64,000 bases of DNA, taken from assembly GCA_016169945.1 (NCBI GenBank), contig JADLSH010000387.1, positions 930,001-994,000 on the forward strand, read 5' to 3'. This stretch comes from Trachythela sp. YZ-2020. Taxonomy: Eukaryota; Cnidaria; Anthozoa; Malacalcyonacea; Clavulariidae. Each line of letters begins with the position of its first letter. Position 1 is the first letter of the stretch. Position numbers and translations under genes: made by a program. This document shows positions 11,001-21,338 of the stretch, piece by piece. Below the pieces are notes generated by a model. It was not told the DNA's origin. It saw only the letters and a program-made list of their open reading frames with translations, and ran no database searches.

Positions 11001-14000
11001 ACAAGTTGCCGCAACTTGATTGACCAAAGCTTTAGTTGGTGAAACATAAACAACGACACCATCATTATCTTCTTTTAACACTCGTTCCATGCAATAAAAG
11101 GATGCAAACGTTTTTCCAGAAGATGTAGGAGCGACGATCAACGCTGACTGCTTGTTATCAACCGCATCCAACAACTCTCTTTGCCATGTTTCAGGAATAA
11201 AATGCTCAACTCTGCTGTCCCGATCAGTCCGTGTTTCTCGTTTTAGCTTATCACTAAGGTTGTGCAATTGAAATCTTGAGCTTGATATTTCTAAACAGTA
11301 TTCATCATTAGATTCAAATGACTTTACTGTCAAATTTGTCTTCAAGACAATATCGTTGAAGCCAAGAGCATCCAGGTATTTAGCCAGAGTATCTTTATCT
11401 TTCTTCGAGAGATCTTCTTTATAATTTTCAACTAAATGTTGTATTGTAAGAAAGAGCATCTCAGCATCACTTTCATCTCGATCGTCTTCTTTTGTCTTAC
11501 AATATTCCGTCCAGTTCTTCCACAAGATTCTTGCTCTCAATAGTAGTACATCAATTCTTATCTTTCTTTCCGTCACTCCTCCAAGAAAGCGAGTGAGATT
11601 CCCAAGTGCTACATCATATCTTCCTTCGTCTTCATACTGTTTAATTCGTTCTTTCTCATTCAGCCACGAATCTTCTTCTTTCTTCAGTTTCTTTTCCTCA
11701 ATCTTCTTGCTATTTTCTTCCTGAATAGCTAAGGCTTTCTTTGAAATCTTGTTCTTCTCTTTCTTGTGGTTTTTGTTTGCTTTCTCAACCACAATTGGCT
11801 TGAAGTTTACTTCATTTTGTAATGACTGTCCGTATCTGTGCATGTACCTGGCATATTTATTTTGAGCTCTCATTAATGCACGCTTGTTCTGAATGTCACT
11901 GTTAGTCTCTTTCGTTCTGTCATAATCATCACTGAGTGGTTTGCCCGAATGCCAGTGATATGTCTCGTCGAAATCATTCCCGCTCACCACCAAAGCTGCA
12001 ACGTCTGGATCCTTTATATTTAGCTTCTTTACCGACGTACTTTCAAGAATTTTTCCAGCGTATTCACTCAACAACGAGCACTCCATTTCAATCAATCCAT
12101 CTTTTTCCTTCTCCACGTCTTGCTTTTGGCTTCGCTTTTTCTTTGACGAGTATCTAGAATATTTGGCCAGAATCTCTGCTTTTCGATTTTTTAAATCTGC
12201 TTTCATTTCTTGCGTGGTATTACCCAAGTGGTTGTCGTTACTTTCAAGATACTGAAGGATAGGGAACGCTTCAAGCTTTTCTTCACCATCCAACAAAGAT
12301 GATACAACCTTGACGAGAGATTCGAACTTTCGTTTTGAACTATCAGATAATGGAAGTTCACTCCCATTTGTCTTGCTTGCTAATAACAACAATAAAACTT
12401 GATAGAGCAACCGTCCATCCCATGCATCACATATTCCTGACATTGACCACGGCGAGACTTCATCTTTAAATGGTTGGAATAACACATCAAGAACCTCTGC
12501 CATGATAAACTGCAATCTTCCCAGACTTTCTTGAAACTGATGCTGTATGGTTGCATTCTTTAACAAATTATGAGAGTCATCTAGGGAAAATGCTCTGTAC
12601 TTCAGTGGAAACTGTGTGAGTAGGACACCATGAAGTAACAGGACACGAATGAGATCATGTTGGAAATCTAGATTTTGAGCAGTCGTAAATAATTGTAGAT
12701 AAACACTAACTGTCACTGCATGAAGGATAAGACGACAATCAATGACGCTATCGTCATCTTGACATTCTGCATCAAACGTGAATGAATTGGTGTTCAACTT
12801 TATCAAAACACCATTAATGGCTTGTGTTAAATTGCCAATGTCAAAGTTACCAGGAAATACATCCACGCTGGGTTGGGACTCCTCTGGCTCTGGCAGGTCC
12901 CATTCTGTAAACCTTGGGGAAAGCATGACATGAAAACCATTGAGAGTGGATGTACCAAACTCTATGCCATAAGTAAACGCACAATTCATTTCTAAGTTGA
13001 GAACTTTCAACAAATGAAGAACGAACATTCTGGAAGCCTGTTCAGGAATTAATTGTTGTCCCTTGCGTTCAGATAAGATTTCACCATCAGAAAGGAGCAT
13101 AAATGAAGGGACAAATTTCTTAATGTATATAAGAAAATCAGGATCCCACGGACTCTCAAACTCATACAGAACCTTATAGCTGGCATTTGCTAGAAGATGC
13201 TGCATGATAACTTTACGTGCGAGGTAAATACATGGCTGTGATTTCCAAACTTTGTCAAAATTCTTGAAGAACACAATTTGAAAGACGCCATCTTTACGGA
13301 CAAACAAATGAAGGTATCGTTCAAAGAGGTACACTAGATGCAAAAACTGACCGCTATAAGTCCAATCCAAATTTTTATCTAAAGCAAGTTCCATTAACAA
13401 TGAATCTCCATCGATAAGAAACATTTCAGCATCAGCAAATTCATTCATCAAATTTAACATTTTTGGTTGTAACTGGTTAATAAATCGATCCAGATCTGAC
13501 GACACGCTGTTTCTTTCCTCTGTTTCATCTGTGTATTGTAAAATATTTTACGTTTAGTTGGCATTGAAGAGACTATATAAGTATATATAAAATAAAACGA
13601 CATTACTCCATCAGAGCTCAGGTGGGACTGAGCTCGTTAACATGCAAGTACTTTATTTTATTTTGTTCTATTTTATCATGCAGTCATTTCTCAATATTCA
13701 GTATGTACTTGTTTTGTGTCAAATGGCAATCACAGTATTAAATTGCCTCATAATCGTGACTCATATGAGCCAAGAGTTTACATGTCCCTGTGGGCTCAAA
13801 GATGTCGTGAGACATCACAATGACTATTCATACAGATAATTGTTTTAAATTGTTATTTTGGCATGCAGTAGATAAAGACTATCTCTGCCAGGAGAGGTTT
13901 TCAAAGTTTTTACAAAAGTTTGTCTTGCTTTCCTGGGCTGAAGAGAACTGAATGTGTAATGAGTGCATGTATTTAAATATAATTTATGCATTAATACTTG

Positions 14001-14239
14001 AATTAATTTGCTGGCGGAGATATGCAGACTCTGAGTGCCTTTTAGTTAGACTTTGTAGCTAACCCTCACTTCTATTGACTACCCCTAAATGATAACGGGT
14101 TTGTCTTTCTGATATACAGTAGATAATTTACTACTCAGTCTATTGTCGGATATTTAACAAAGGACAACGTGTTCAAAACGTGCAGAGCCAAAGGCCAAGT
14201 TTCTGGCATACCATAATCTTCTTCAGATGAACTGTCCAT
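5090..14239 (-). CDS. DDX60: DDX60-like Ski2-family DExD/H-box RNA helicase
   Basis: Cytosolic SF2 helicase of the DDX60 family, linked in vertebrates to antiviral RNA responses. Six coding exons: 14239-14212, 13528-10993, 10414-8659, 6932-6788, 6464-6025, 5377-5090. All junctions are GT-AG and all phases close, giving about 1730 aa, the usual family length. The start is the MDSSSEEDY exon; joined to exon 2 it opens an acidic N-terminus, then FLIDGDSL of the PIN-like domain. Helicase motifs in order: APTSSGKT (about 809), SPTKALVNQ (Ia), DEVH (913-916), SAT (942-944), ATGTLALGI (V), QISGRAGRRG (1338-1347). A lysine-rich insert lies between motifs III and V, and a family C-terminal domain ends in QLAQEFESNFGGAYF. 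All catalytic motifs are intact, so this looks functional. Exon 2 alone codes about 845 residues. Assignment is strong; antiviral function in this animal is inferred. Confidence 0.93.
5378..6024. other. DDX60 intron 5, nothing else seen
   Basis: Intron between the last two coding exons; donor CAG|GTATGC and acceptor TTCAG on the minus strand. No repeat or second gene recognised. Confidence 0.7.
7230..7758. mobile_element. Inverted-repeat element in DDX60 intron 3
   Basis: The left arm (AACTTTGCAAAGTTCC, CCAATTAAAAGTTCCTCA, 7238-7310) is inverted at 7640-7745 (TGAGGAACATTTAATTGG, GAACTTTGCAAAG). Arms of about 80-100 bp flank a 330-bp centre without a coding frame. Non-autonomous fold-back or MITE; terminal bases uncertain. 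Confidence 0.6.
7809..8061. mobile_element. hAT-type MITE, TSD ATTAGGAA
   Basis: 253-bp element with ends CAGTGGCGCCGCC and CCCGCCCCTCCACTG, flanked by perfect 8-bp duplications ATTAGGAA at 7801-7808 and 8062-8069. The 8-bp duplication with CAG..CTG ends is diagnostic of hAT transposons. No transposase ORF, so non-autonomous. Lies in DDX60 intron 3. Confidence 0.9.
8118..8205. repeat. Short inverted repeat
   Basis: GCCTCGATTACCAGCC and GACTGGTAATCGAGCC are inverted copies near the ends of an 88-bp block in DDX60 intron 3. GTTTCCATT occurs on both sides as a possible duplication. Confidence 0.45.
10415..10992. other. DDX60 intron 2, nothing else seen
   Basis: AT-rich intron separating helicase motif Ia from motif II exons. 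The codon for Arg855 is split across it (AG|A). No repeat recognised. Confidence 0.7.
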
Positions 14240-15150
14240 TGTGAGTTATTGTGGAAATTTCACCTAGACAGGGAATAAAAAATCATTATACACTTTAATA
14301 ATATACAACAACCGACAATACCCTTCTCAACCACATTGTCCACTGTTTTCCACTGCACCCGTATCGTACGGAAACGTAGCGTATTTCTTTGTTTCCTGAG
14401 CACTCGGGTAGAACTAATGATTTCGACACTAAAGAAAATGCTACGGTACGTTTCGATACGTTTGAAGTGGAAAACGGCCTTTAGAGTTTATAGTCTTTAG
14501 ACATTTATAGTTAAATTATAGGTATATTTACGCAATAAATGGCTGCCAATGCCACCAGTGGCGTAGCCAGGGTCTTGTTTTTGGGGGGCGAAGAAGCGAA
14601 CGCCAAAGGCGTGAGACACTCTAGGGGTGTCCGGGGGAATGTTCCCCCGGATAAATTTTGCTAGAGTCCCTGAAATGCAATTTCCAGTATTTTTGGGGTG
14701 AGATTTTGCAGAATTTTGAAGATTAGAAAGAACATGCAAGACATGATTTTTTATGATCTCACAATCGTACCTTTTCCCAAACATTTCTCTTCGGAATTAA
14801 ATGAATTGGAAAAGTCACCTTGGAGGAGGGGTCAGTGTTACCTCATTCCCCCCTGTGACGCTGGGGGGAGAAAGTGCCAACTGATGTGATTTTGATAAGG
14901 AATCTTATTTGAATTTAAATAATTCTAGGTTCTTTGAGACACCATTCCCCGCATTTTCAAGCGAGTTTTTAAAAGAAATTTAAACTCTAAAGCTGATAAA
15001 CTGCAAAATTTTATTACGTTAACAAGATACAGAATAAAGATTGAGAGAAAATATTCATGTTGTAATAAATGACATACACGTATGTTAGTTTGCGTTAATT
15101 GTTTTGACAGTATCGTATAAACAGCTTTTGCGCAATTCTGCCTATTCACT
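14240..15150. other. DDX60 upstream region; partial CAGTGGCG element
   Basis: Holds the DDX60 5' flank. A pyrimidine tract and TAG on the minus strand just above the ATG may be a 5' UTR splice acceptor. CAGTGGCGTAGCCAG at 14556 begins a hAT-like sequence with G-rich body (to about 14880), but no right end with a matching 8-bp duplication was found. No gene seen upstream. Confidence 0.45.
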
Positions 15151-15159
15151 GGCATAGCC

Positions 15160-15247
15160 CTCTCTCCTCCGCAGAGGCTTTTAAAGTCTTCTAGCGCAAT
15201 TGCGAAACTTATTCAGTGAACTTTAAAAGCCTCTGCGGAGGAGAGAG
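15160..15247. mobile_element. 88-bp MITE, 9-bp TSD GGCATAGCC
   Basis: Ends CTCTCTCCTCCGCAGAGGC and GCCTCTGCGGAGGAGAGAG are perfect inverted repeats. Flanks GGCATAGCC (15151-15159 and 15248-15256) are a perfect 9-bp duplication, as made by MULE-type transposases. Two longer relatives lie at 41854-42021 and 51105-51422. Confidence 0.88.
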
Positions 15248-15372
15248 GGCATAGCCAATCTTCGCTCGGCGCTCTCACGAGATATATCAAATTTATATAA
15301 ACTAGGAGTTACTATCGCAAGGAACGTACGTGCTGCCGAAGCCTGGCATCGCCGCATCAGTATACACAATTA

Positions 15373-15595
15373 TTAGGGAACTTTAGATTTGACGACGGCT
15401 ACGAGAACGACTACGAGATTTTTCCGTTAAATATCTGCTAATAAAAACTCAAAGTTGTACTCGCTTTGGCTCAACTGTTGTTATTACATGAGATGTGCTG
15501 TGCGAAAGAGAGGATGATAACAAGTTTGTAATAGCAGGAAAAATCCCGTAGTCGTAGTCGTTCTCGTGGCCGTCGTCAAATCGAAAGTTCCCTAA
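15373..15595. mobile_element. TIR MITE, TTAGGGAACTTT ends
   Basis: 223 bp bounded by TTAGGGAACTTTAGATTTGA and its inverted copy TCAAATCGAAAGTTCCCTAA; the homology continues into GACGACGGCTACGAGAACGA on the left, an arm of about 50 bp. The duplication may be TA but is ambiguous. No ORF. Confidence 0.8.
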
Positions 15596-15855
15596 TGCCA
15601 CATTACAACGGCGCTGCTGTGCGTGAACATCAGTGGCGTGACACCACGTCTTGGCAAACTAACGCATAAAAATCACTTCAGAAACAATTTGCGCAAAGAG
15701 CAGCAATACGATTGCTTAAGAATTCGACTATGTTGTACAGACGTTTACGCTCTTTTAGCGGTATAAAGCATAAATAAGCATTATAGTAGCAAAATCCTTA
15801 AAAAAAATATTTTAAATAGTAGAAATAAACCCAAGGTACGATTATGCGTGTTTTT

Positions 15856-16179
15856 CAGTGTCGGATTAACCATATGGCAGAAGCGACATATGCCAGGGGC
15901 CCGCGCTTTTAGGGGCCCCGCGCTTTACTCAGTTTCGATTTTTTTGGCGCGGGGCCCAAAAACCACGGGGCCCCAAAAACCGCAAGGCCACAAAAATAAA
16001 AACTGAAAGATGCTCCAAAATTCCAAAAGCGAGGTCCCAAAAATAAAAAAGCGAGACCCCAAAAATCAACTTTTCAAATCATGGAATACAAAAGGATTGA
16101 ATTCACGGGGGGGGGGGGGGTCAAGGGGCCCCGAGCTGATAATATGCCACGGGTCCCGCGAAACGTTAATCCGGCCCTG
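15856..16179. mobile_element. hAT-type MITE, TSD GTGTTTTT
   Basis: 324 bp with ends CAGTGTCGGATTAACC and CGTTAATCCGGCCCTG, which pair at 13 of 16 positions. Perfect 8-bp duplications GTGTTTTT lie at 15848-15855 and 16180-16187. The interior is rich in GGGGCCCC blocks and a G13 run; there is no transposase. Confidence 0.9.
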
Positions 16180-16224
16180 GTGTTTTTAATTGCTTGTTCG
16201 TTTACAATTATTATGCCAAACTAT

Positions 16225-17690
16225 TATAGGATTTTATTTTATTTTATTTTACAGATTTTGCCATTGAACACAATACACTCTATTACATAAAATTACTGAG
16301 ATACAAAATATACTACATGGCTGGTATTACCACACAGAAATTAGTTCTCCAATAACGGGATTCCAAAACATTCGAAATACAAAATAAACATTGAAAAGTA
16401 CAGTATGACAGACTTTCAGACAGACAGACAAACAGACAAACAAACAAACCGACAGACGTGCAGATCAATAAATCAACGCAAACGAACACAACGGATTACA
16501 AACAACGATATACAAGACAAGTTATATGACAGTAAATTTAACAGCATGTTCGATTCAATAAGTTTCTCAATGGGCGAGTTGTGTGACACTTCACACAAAC
16601 AGACTTAAATGTTCTTGGATCTTCAGGATTGTAAATTTCCTTAGTGAGATCCTTATAATGTTCCATTAAGCAAGATTTGAAAGAAACCACGTTTTTGTTG
16701 GTTTCTCTGATTGAACAGGGGAGTGTGTTCCACACATTGGCAACTCTGACATGGTAGCTGTTTTGGAAGCTTACTGTCTTGCACTTGGCTACCTCGAGTA
16801 AAATGCCATTGGTTGCATTGGCATTTCGTGTTTCTCGAGCAGGAATCTTGATGGAGATGTTACTGTCAGAGTTGGAAATGACGCACTTGTAGAGATACAC
16901 CAGATCTAAAAACTCGTGCCAGTAACATATAGGGATGATGCCGATGGTGATCAATCTTTCCTTGTATGAGATGTCTGTTTGGTATGGCAATGACAAAATA
17001 AATTTGGTGGCACGTCGCTGCACACGTTCAACGGTCAAGATGTTGTTGACCGTCTGGGGTGCCCACACTTGACTACCATAAGCCAGCTGACTTCGAACCA
17101 TGGTCAAGTAAAGTACCTTACGAACTCTTTGCTGGCGAATATGGAACACTGTTCGCTTGACGAAACCTAACATTTTGTTAGCTTTGGTCGATATCTCTTG
17201 CACCTGCTTGTTCCATTTCAGATCGTTTGTGGTAATTATGCCAAGATATTTCTGACTGGACAATTGTTGTATTGGAGTGTCTGAAATAGTGTACTGTGTG
17301 ATTGTCGGTTGAAGAATTCGTGAGAAATGCATGACTACACACTTGGCGTGGTTTAAGTCCATCCTCCAGTCATGACACCAGTTGGTAATATTATCCAGAT
17401 CTTGTTGCAAAATATTGGTGTCTTGGAGATTTCGAAGAGGACGGTGGCATTTCGTGTCATCGGCGAACATTGATACGGTTGTGTCGTGCGAGGTAAAGTC
17501 AGGAAGGTCGTTCACGTACAGGAGGAAAAGGATTGGTCCAAGGATTGATCCCTGAGGAACTCCAGATAGCACTGGAAGTGGTTCAGATGTTACACCAAGA
17601 ACAGTGACTCTCTGTAATCGCCCAGAAAGATAGTCCCCGAACCAGCGAAGAAGAATAGTGTGCAGCCTCGCTGACGCTCGGCAGCAATTA
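16225..17690 (-). pseudogene. Non-LTR reverse transcriptase, 3' part
   Basis: Minus-strand ORF2 remnant of a jockey/CR1-group LINE. In-frame coding runs from about 17690 (ILLRWFGDYLSGRLQRV) through LSGVPQGSILGPILF, the catalytic FADD box (SMFADDTKCH) and thumb motifs, to a stop at 16538. The 3' UTR then runs to a (TAAAA)n tail seen as TTTTA repeats at 16225-16250 on the plus strand. 5' truncated: no endonuclease or ORF1. The 344-codon 3' frame is unbroken, so insertion is fairly recent. It differs from the two LINEs at 1-3 kb. Confidence 0.87.
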
Positions 17691-17776
17691 GCGTACTTGA
17701 TATTTTCACGAAAACTTGACAGTCAATTCAGGATGTCCTTGCCCTCAACCTTGCCATGAAGAAGCAAATATTGCGT

Positions 17777-17813
17777 GATTGTGGGGGGGGGGGGGTGGCA
17801 CTCACTACGCCTC
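17777..17813. repeat. Solo hAT-like right end
   Basis: A G13 run followed by GGCACTCACTACGCCTCTG resembles the right terminus of CAGAGGCGTAG-type hAT MITEs. No partner end recognised nearby. Confidence 0.35.
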
Positions 17814-17903
17814 TGGCTGCCACATAACAAGACTAATGTTCAATGTAATGATTTTAAGTCAAAATTTCTGACAAATAGTATATTTCCATAATTATTCTCA
17901 TTG

Positions 17904-18594
17904 GACCTGAAAGAGGAATGGACAAGGAGTTTCGGATTTGCAGTAAAACCCAGCTTTTGTTACAAAAAACCCTAATAAAGGCTCTTGACCATTGAAAACT
18001 CAGCTGAGATAGGGGGAATAAACCCATTGTATTTGCTTGTGCTTAACATGTCATTGGTGATGAAAGTCTTGACTGGAATTGATTCATATTCCACCACAGA
18101 TACAGTGTATGTGGCGTTCAGAGATGACTCAGTTAAATTTATCAGCATATATTATCAAAGACATAAAACGTTGGAAAATGTGGTATGATTTTAGCATGTT
18201 CAAACAAGGAAAATACTCATGTTGGATGAATAGTGTTTTCACATTGGGATTCGGTGCGGACAAATAACCACTGAACTTTATATTTTTAAACTGTCTAGTG
18301 AATACTGTTGCGACTATTATAAGAGTGTGATATGGCGATTACCTATGCTAATGTTACTCCATATCGACTCTTTCAACTATGGTATGGCAATAATATTTAT
18401 GAGCTTCATTATTAAACACTGGTGTACAACATTTGTGGCTCATTTAATTGGAGGAAAATATGTGGCAGATGAGTAGCACCTATTCCAGTATGGATGAAAG
18501 AAACATATTATTTGCTTTCAAAAATCGAACCGCATTTAGTTTTGAAAGCCGGGTTTTACTGCACGCCCACATTTCCCATTCCTCTTTCAGTTCC
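17904..18594. mobile_element. TIR element with long imperfect termini
   Basis: Left GACCTGAAAGAGGAATGG and TTTGCAGTAAAACCCAGC are mirrored at the right by GCCGGGTTTTACTGCA and CCATTCCTCTTTCAGTTC. Arms of about 55 bp, 690 bp in all, no coding frame. Non-autonomous DNA transposon; duplication not resolved. Confidence 0.6.
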
Positions 18595-18734
18595 TAAACG
18601 AGGGGCGATATAAACGCAGGCCATTTGTTCAAGGTATAACCTTGGAACCACGGCCGGCGAGAGGGGGGGCAAAATACCTGGGACCTGGACTGTTCAGAAG
18701 GGTCCGGAAAAGTTGGGTAAAGTCCCGGTCAAAC

Positions 18735-19175
18735 GAGGATGAGAGTCAATGAGAGTTGCAACTCTCACTCACGTTTGACCAGTGCCAACTCTCGTCGAAT
18801 CCAGTGCCAACTCTCATCGACTCTCATGCACTCTTATCAACTTTGAGCTGGTTCAAATTAATTTTGATGAGAGTTGATAAGAGGTTTGCTCATTTGACAG
18901 GTCATGAGAGTTGCATAAGAATTTTACACAACTTTGGCCTTTCTATAAGCATTAGCTTAACAAAATAACACGTTATTACTGTGTCTATAACAAGAAAAGC
19001 TAAGAAGGAAATCTAAGTTATTCTCAGGGGTCCGTTTTGTGCGCTAAATTATTTCTGTCGCAAATCTTGTGCAACTCTTGTTCTCTTTTGACTGTGGTGT
19101 GAGAGTTGAACAAACTCTCATGCAAACTCTCACTTGCAAATGCAAACTCTCACTTGCAAATGCCAACTCTGACAT
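18735..19175. repeat. Dispersed CAACTCTCA / TGAGAGTTG motif cluster
   Basis: About fifteen occurrences of AACTCTCA or its complement in 440 bp, in both orientations and irregular spacing, with two tandem CAAACTCTCACTTGCAAATG units at about 19121-19160. Not a gene. Confidence 0.6.
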
Positions 19176-20109
19176 CCTGCTCTCTAAAGGATGTTCGTGT
19201 CACATGTAAAGCTTTATGAGCGCCTATATATTTAATATATTATACATTTCTGAAATAAATGGCATAATAAAACCATAACTGCATGTCAGTCAAACACCCA
19301 CTTTGTGAAAAGTTGAAATCTGGGCAGAAAGTGCATTGTCTGGAATAACAATAAAAATGGCTTTTTTAGTGGTCATGATTTTTCTTCAGAACTCGTCTCA
19401 GAATGTGTCAAATGCTGTTCGAGCATGCCCCGAACCCCCCTAGCATTATTGCACCATTGGCAGTCATATTCTGATTCCGAATCTATGTTTGTTTTGCCCG
19501 TCCAAAGTCAAAACCCAGGCTGCGCTACTGGACGGAGAGTGAGGGGGGCCCGCGTTCACCTCTAATTTTACAGGGGTTTAATTAACTGCATACAAAGTCT
19601 ACAAATAAAGATTTACCTGTTTCAGAAATCAGAATTGCATTGTAGTTGTGAATTCTGTAATATCAAAATATTGTCAAAAGTGTACGTATACATTAGAGAA
19701 CTGCATATAAAAAGTGCTGATTTAATATAAAATGATGACTATTTTATATTAATAGAGCTTCAATGTATTGACGCTAAGAAAAATAGAAACAAACTGCCTT
19801 CTATATTAAAAACAAGTCATTCATGCAAATTACTGTGACAAACAAAGACCTTTTACCTTCATAAATAACTTCAGGAATAAGTACTTATTCGTGGCTTCTA
19901 TAAAAAGATACGTCTCCTTTGGCACAGAATAGACATGGGCCTTTGGCAGTGTGACCAGATTTTTTCAGGACCAATTACTAAAAATGCCTGCGAAAAATTA
20001 CTAAATCCAGAAAAAAATTACTAAAAGTTGCACACTTCCCAAAACAGCACATAAATCAGTTTTGCATTAAACTACCATAATACTTAGCGAGTATAATGAG
20101 TATAAATAT
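19176..20109. other. Intergenic, no gene seen
   Basis: AT-rich sequence with scattered stops in all frames and traces of G-rich element ends near 19530-19560. Nothing assignable. Confidence 0.5.
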
Positions 20110-20117
20110 CTTTGGGG

Positions 20118-20238
20118 CAGGGGCGGCGGAGGCTGCAGAGCTGGTGGGGGGGGCAAAAGGGCTGTTGCCTTCAGATGTACATAATTTTTCGAGAGACCTT
20201 TGCCCCCCCCCAATACCCAAACCGCTCCGCCGCCCCTG
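20118..20238. mobile_element. Short hAT-type MITE
   Basis: 121 bp with perfect termini CAGGGGCGGCGGA and TCCGCCGCCCCTG. Flanks CTTTGGGG and CTTTGGAC agree at the first six of eight bases, fitting a decayed 8-bp duplication. G8 and C9 runs inside can pair. Confidence 0.75.
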
Positions 20239-20645
20239 CTTTGGACAAAATAGAAAGCATTGTTGCAGAAACATTTGAGAATTTCTGTTTGCCAAATTTC
20301 ACTTTCGCATGTGTGATACTTGTGGCAAAAACGTCGTTTGCCCTGTCCAGACGCAGGCCTCAGGAGTTGTGACAGGCACCAGCGGGCTGAGCTGCCTTAG
20401 CTGCCCGAACTGCCTCCCGCCTGTGCCTAAAATAGCATTGACGAGGACACTATTTTCTCTCAAAATGTGACAGTGTTCATACAAAACAATTGGTAAAATT
20501 TGAGAAATTCATCTAAATTATCTAATTACCAAGAGATTACTAAATTTCCCAAAAAATTACCAAAAAATTACTAAAAATATTTAATTACTAAAAAAGTCCC
20601 AAAAATTGCCAAAGATTACCAAAAGTAATTAAAATTACCAAATCT

Positions 20646-21304
20646 GGGGCTATCTTTAAAATAGGGAACGGGAATCGGGGAATCGGGGAATCGGGGAATC
20701 GGGGAATCGGGGAATCGGGGAATCGGGGAATCGGGGAATCCGGGAATCGGGGAATCCGGGAATCCGGGAATCGCAAAATCCGGGAATCGGGGAATGAGGA
20801 AATAAGAGAGTGAGGAACCGAGAAGTGGGGAAACCGGGGGGTGGGGCAAACATGAAGCGGGGAAAACAGGAACTAAAATATCTATAGGACAGTAGATTGG
20901 GGAATGGTGAGACCAGGGGATGGGGGGAACTGGATAGCAGGACCTATAGGTCATGTGACTGGAGATTTGTTGTTGTGTTTAAAAAGGCATCAGTGGAATA
21001 CTAAAATTTACATAAAATAATAAAATCAAAAGCTATACAATACCGACAATCAAGTAAATAAAGGTAAAAAATATCTTTTAAACAGTTTACACCATGGGAT
21101 GAAAGAACCGAGGGAAGAAAGATCGACAAACAAGGGATGGGACAGAATTGGGGGATATGTCATGGATGCAGAAATTCCCAGGGAATGGAACTGTGTTTCA
21201 CTTTGTCGGCAATCATATTATAAATAATTAAATAACAAGTATATTGGTATTCAATAACATATTTTACTTTACCCATTAGTGTACATTATACCCTTTCCTT
21301 AATA

Positions 21305-21338
<34 letters not shown>

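Noticed and set aside
13505..13505. DDX60 translation start at this position
   Set aside because: The codon there is GTG. Splicing to the 14239-14212 exon gives an ATG start in frame with matching phase.
20588..20954. Overlapping minus-strand ORFs of RFPDSPIP type
   Set aside because: Translation of the GGGGAATC minisatellite of the fold-back element.
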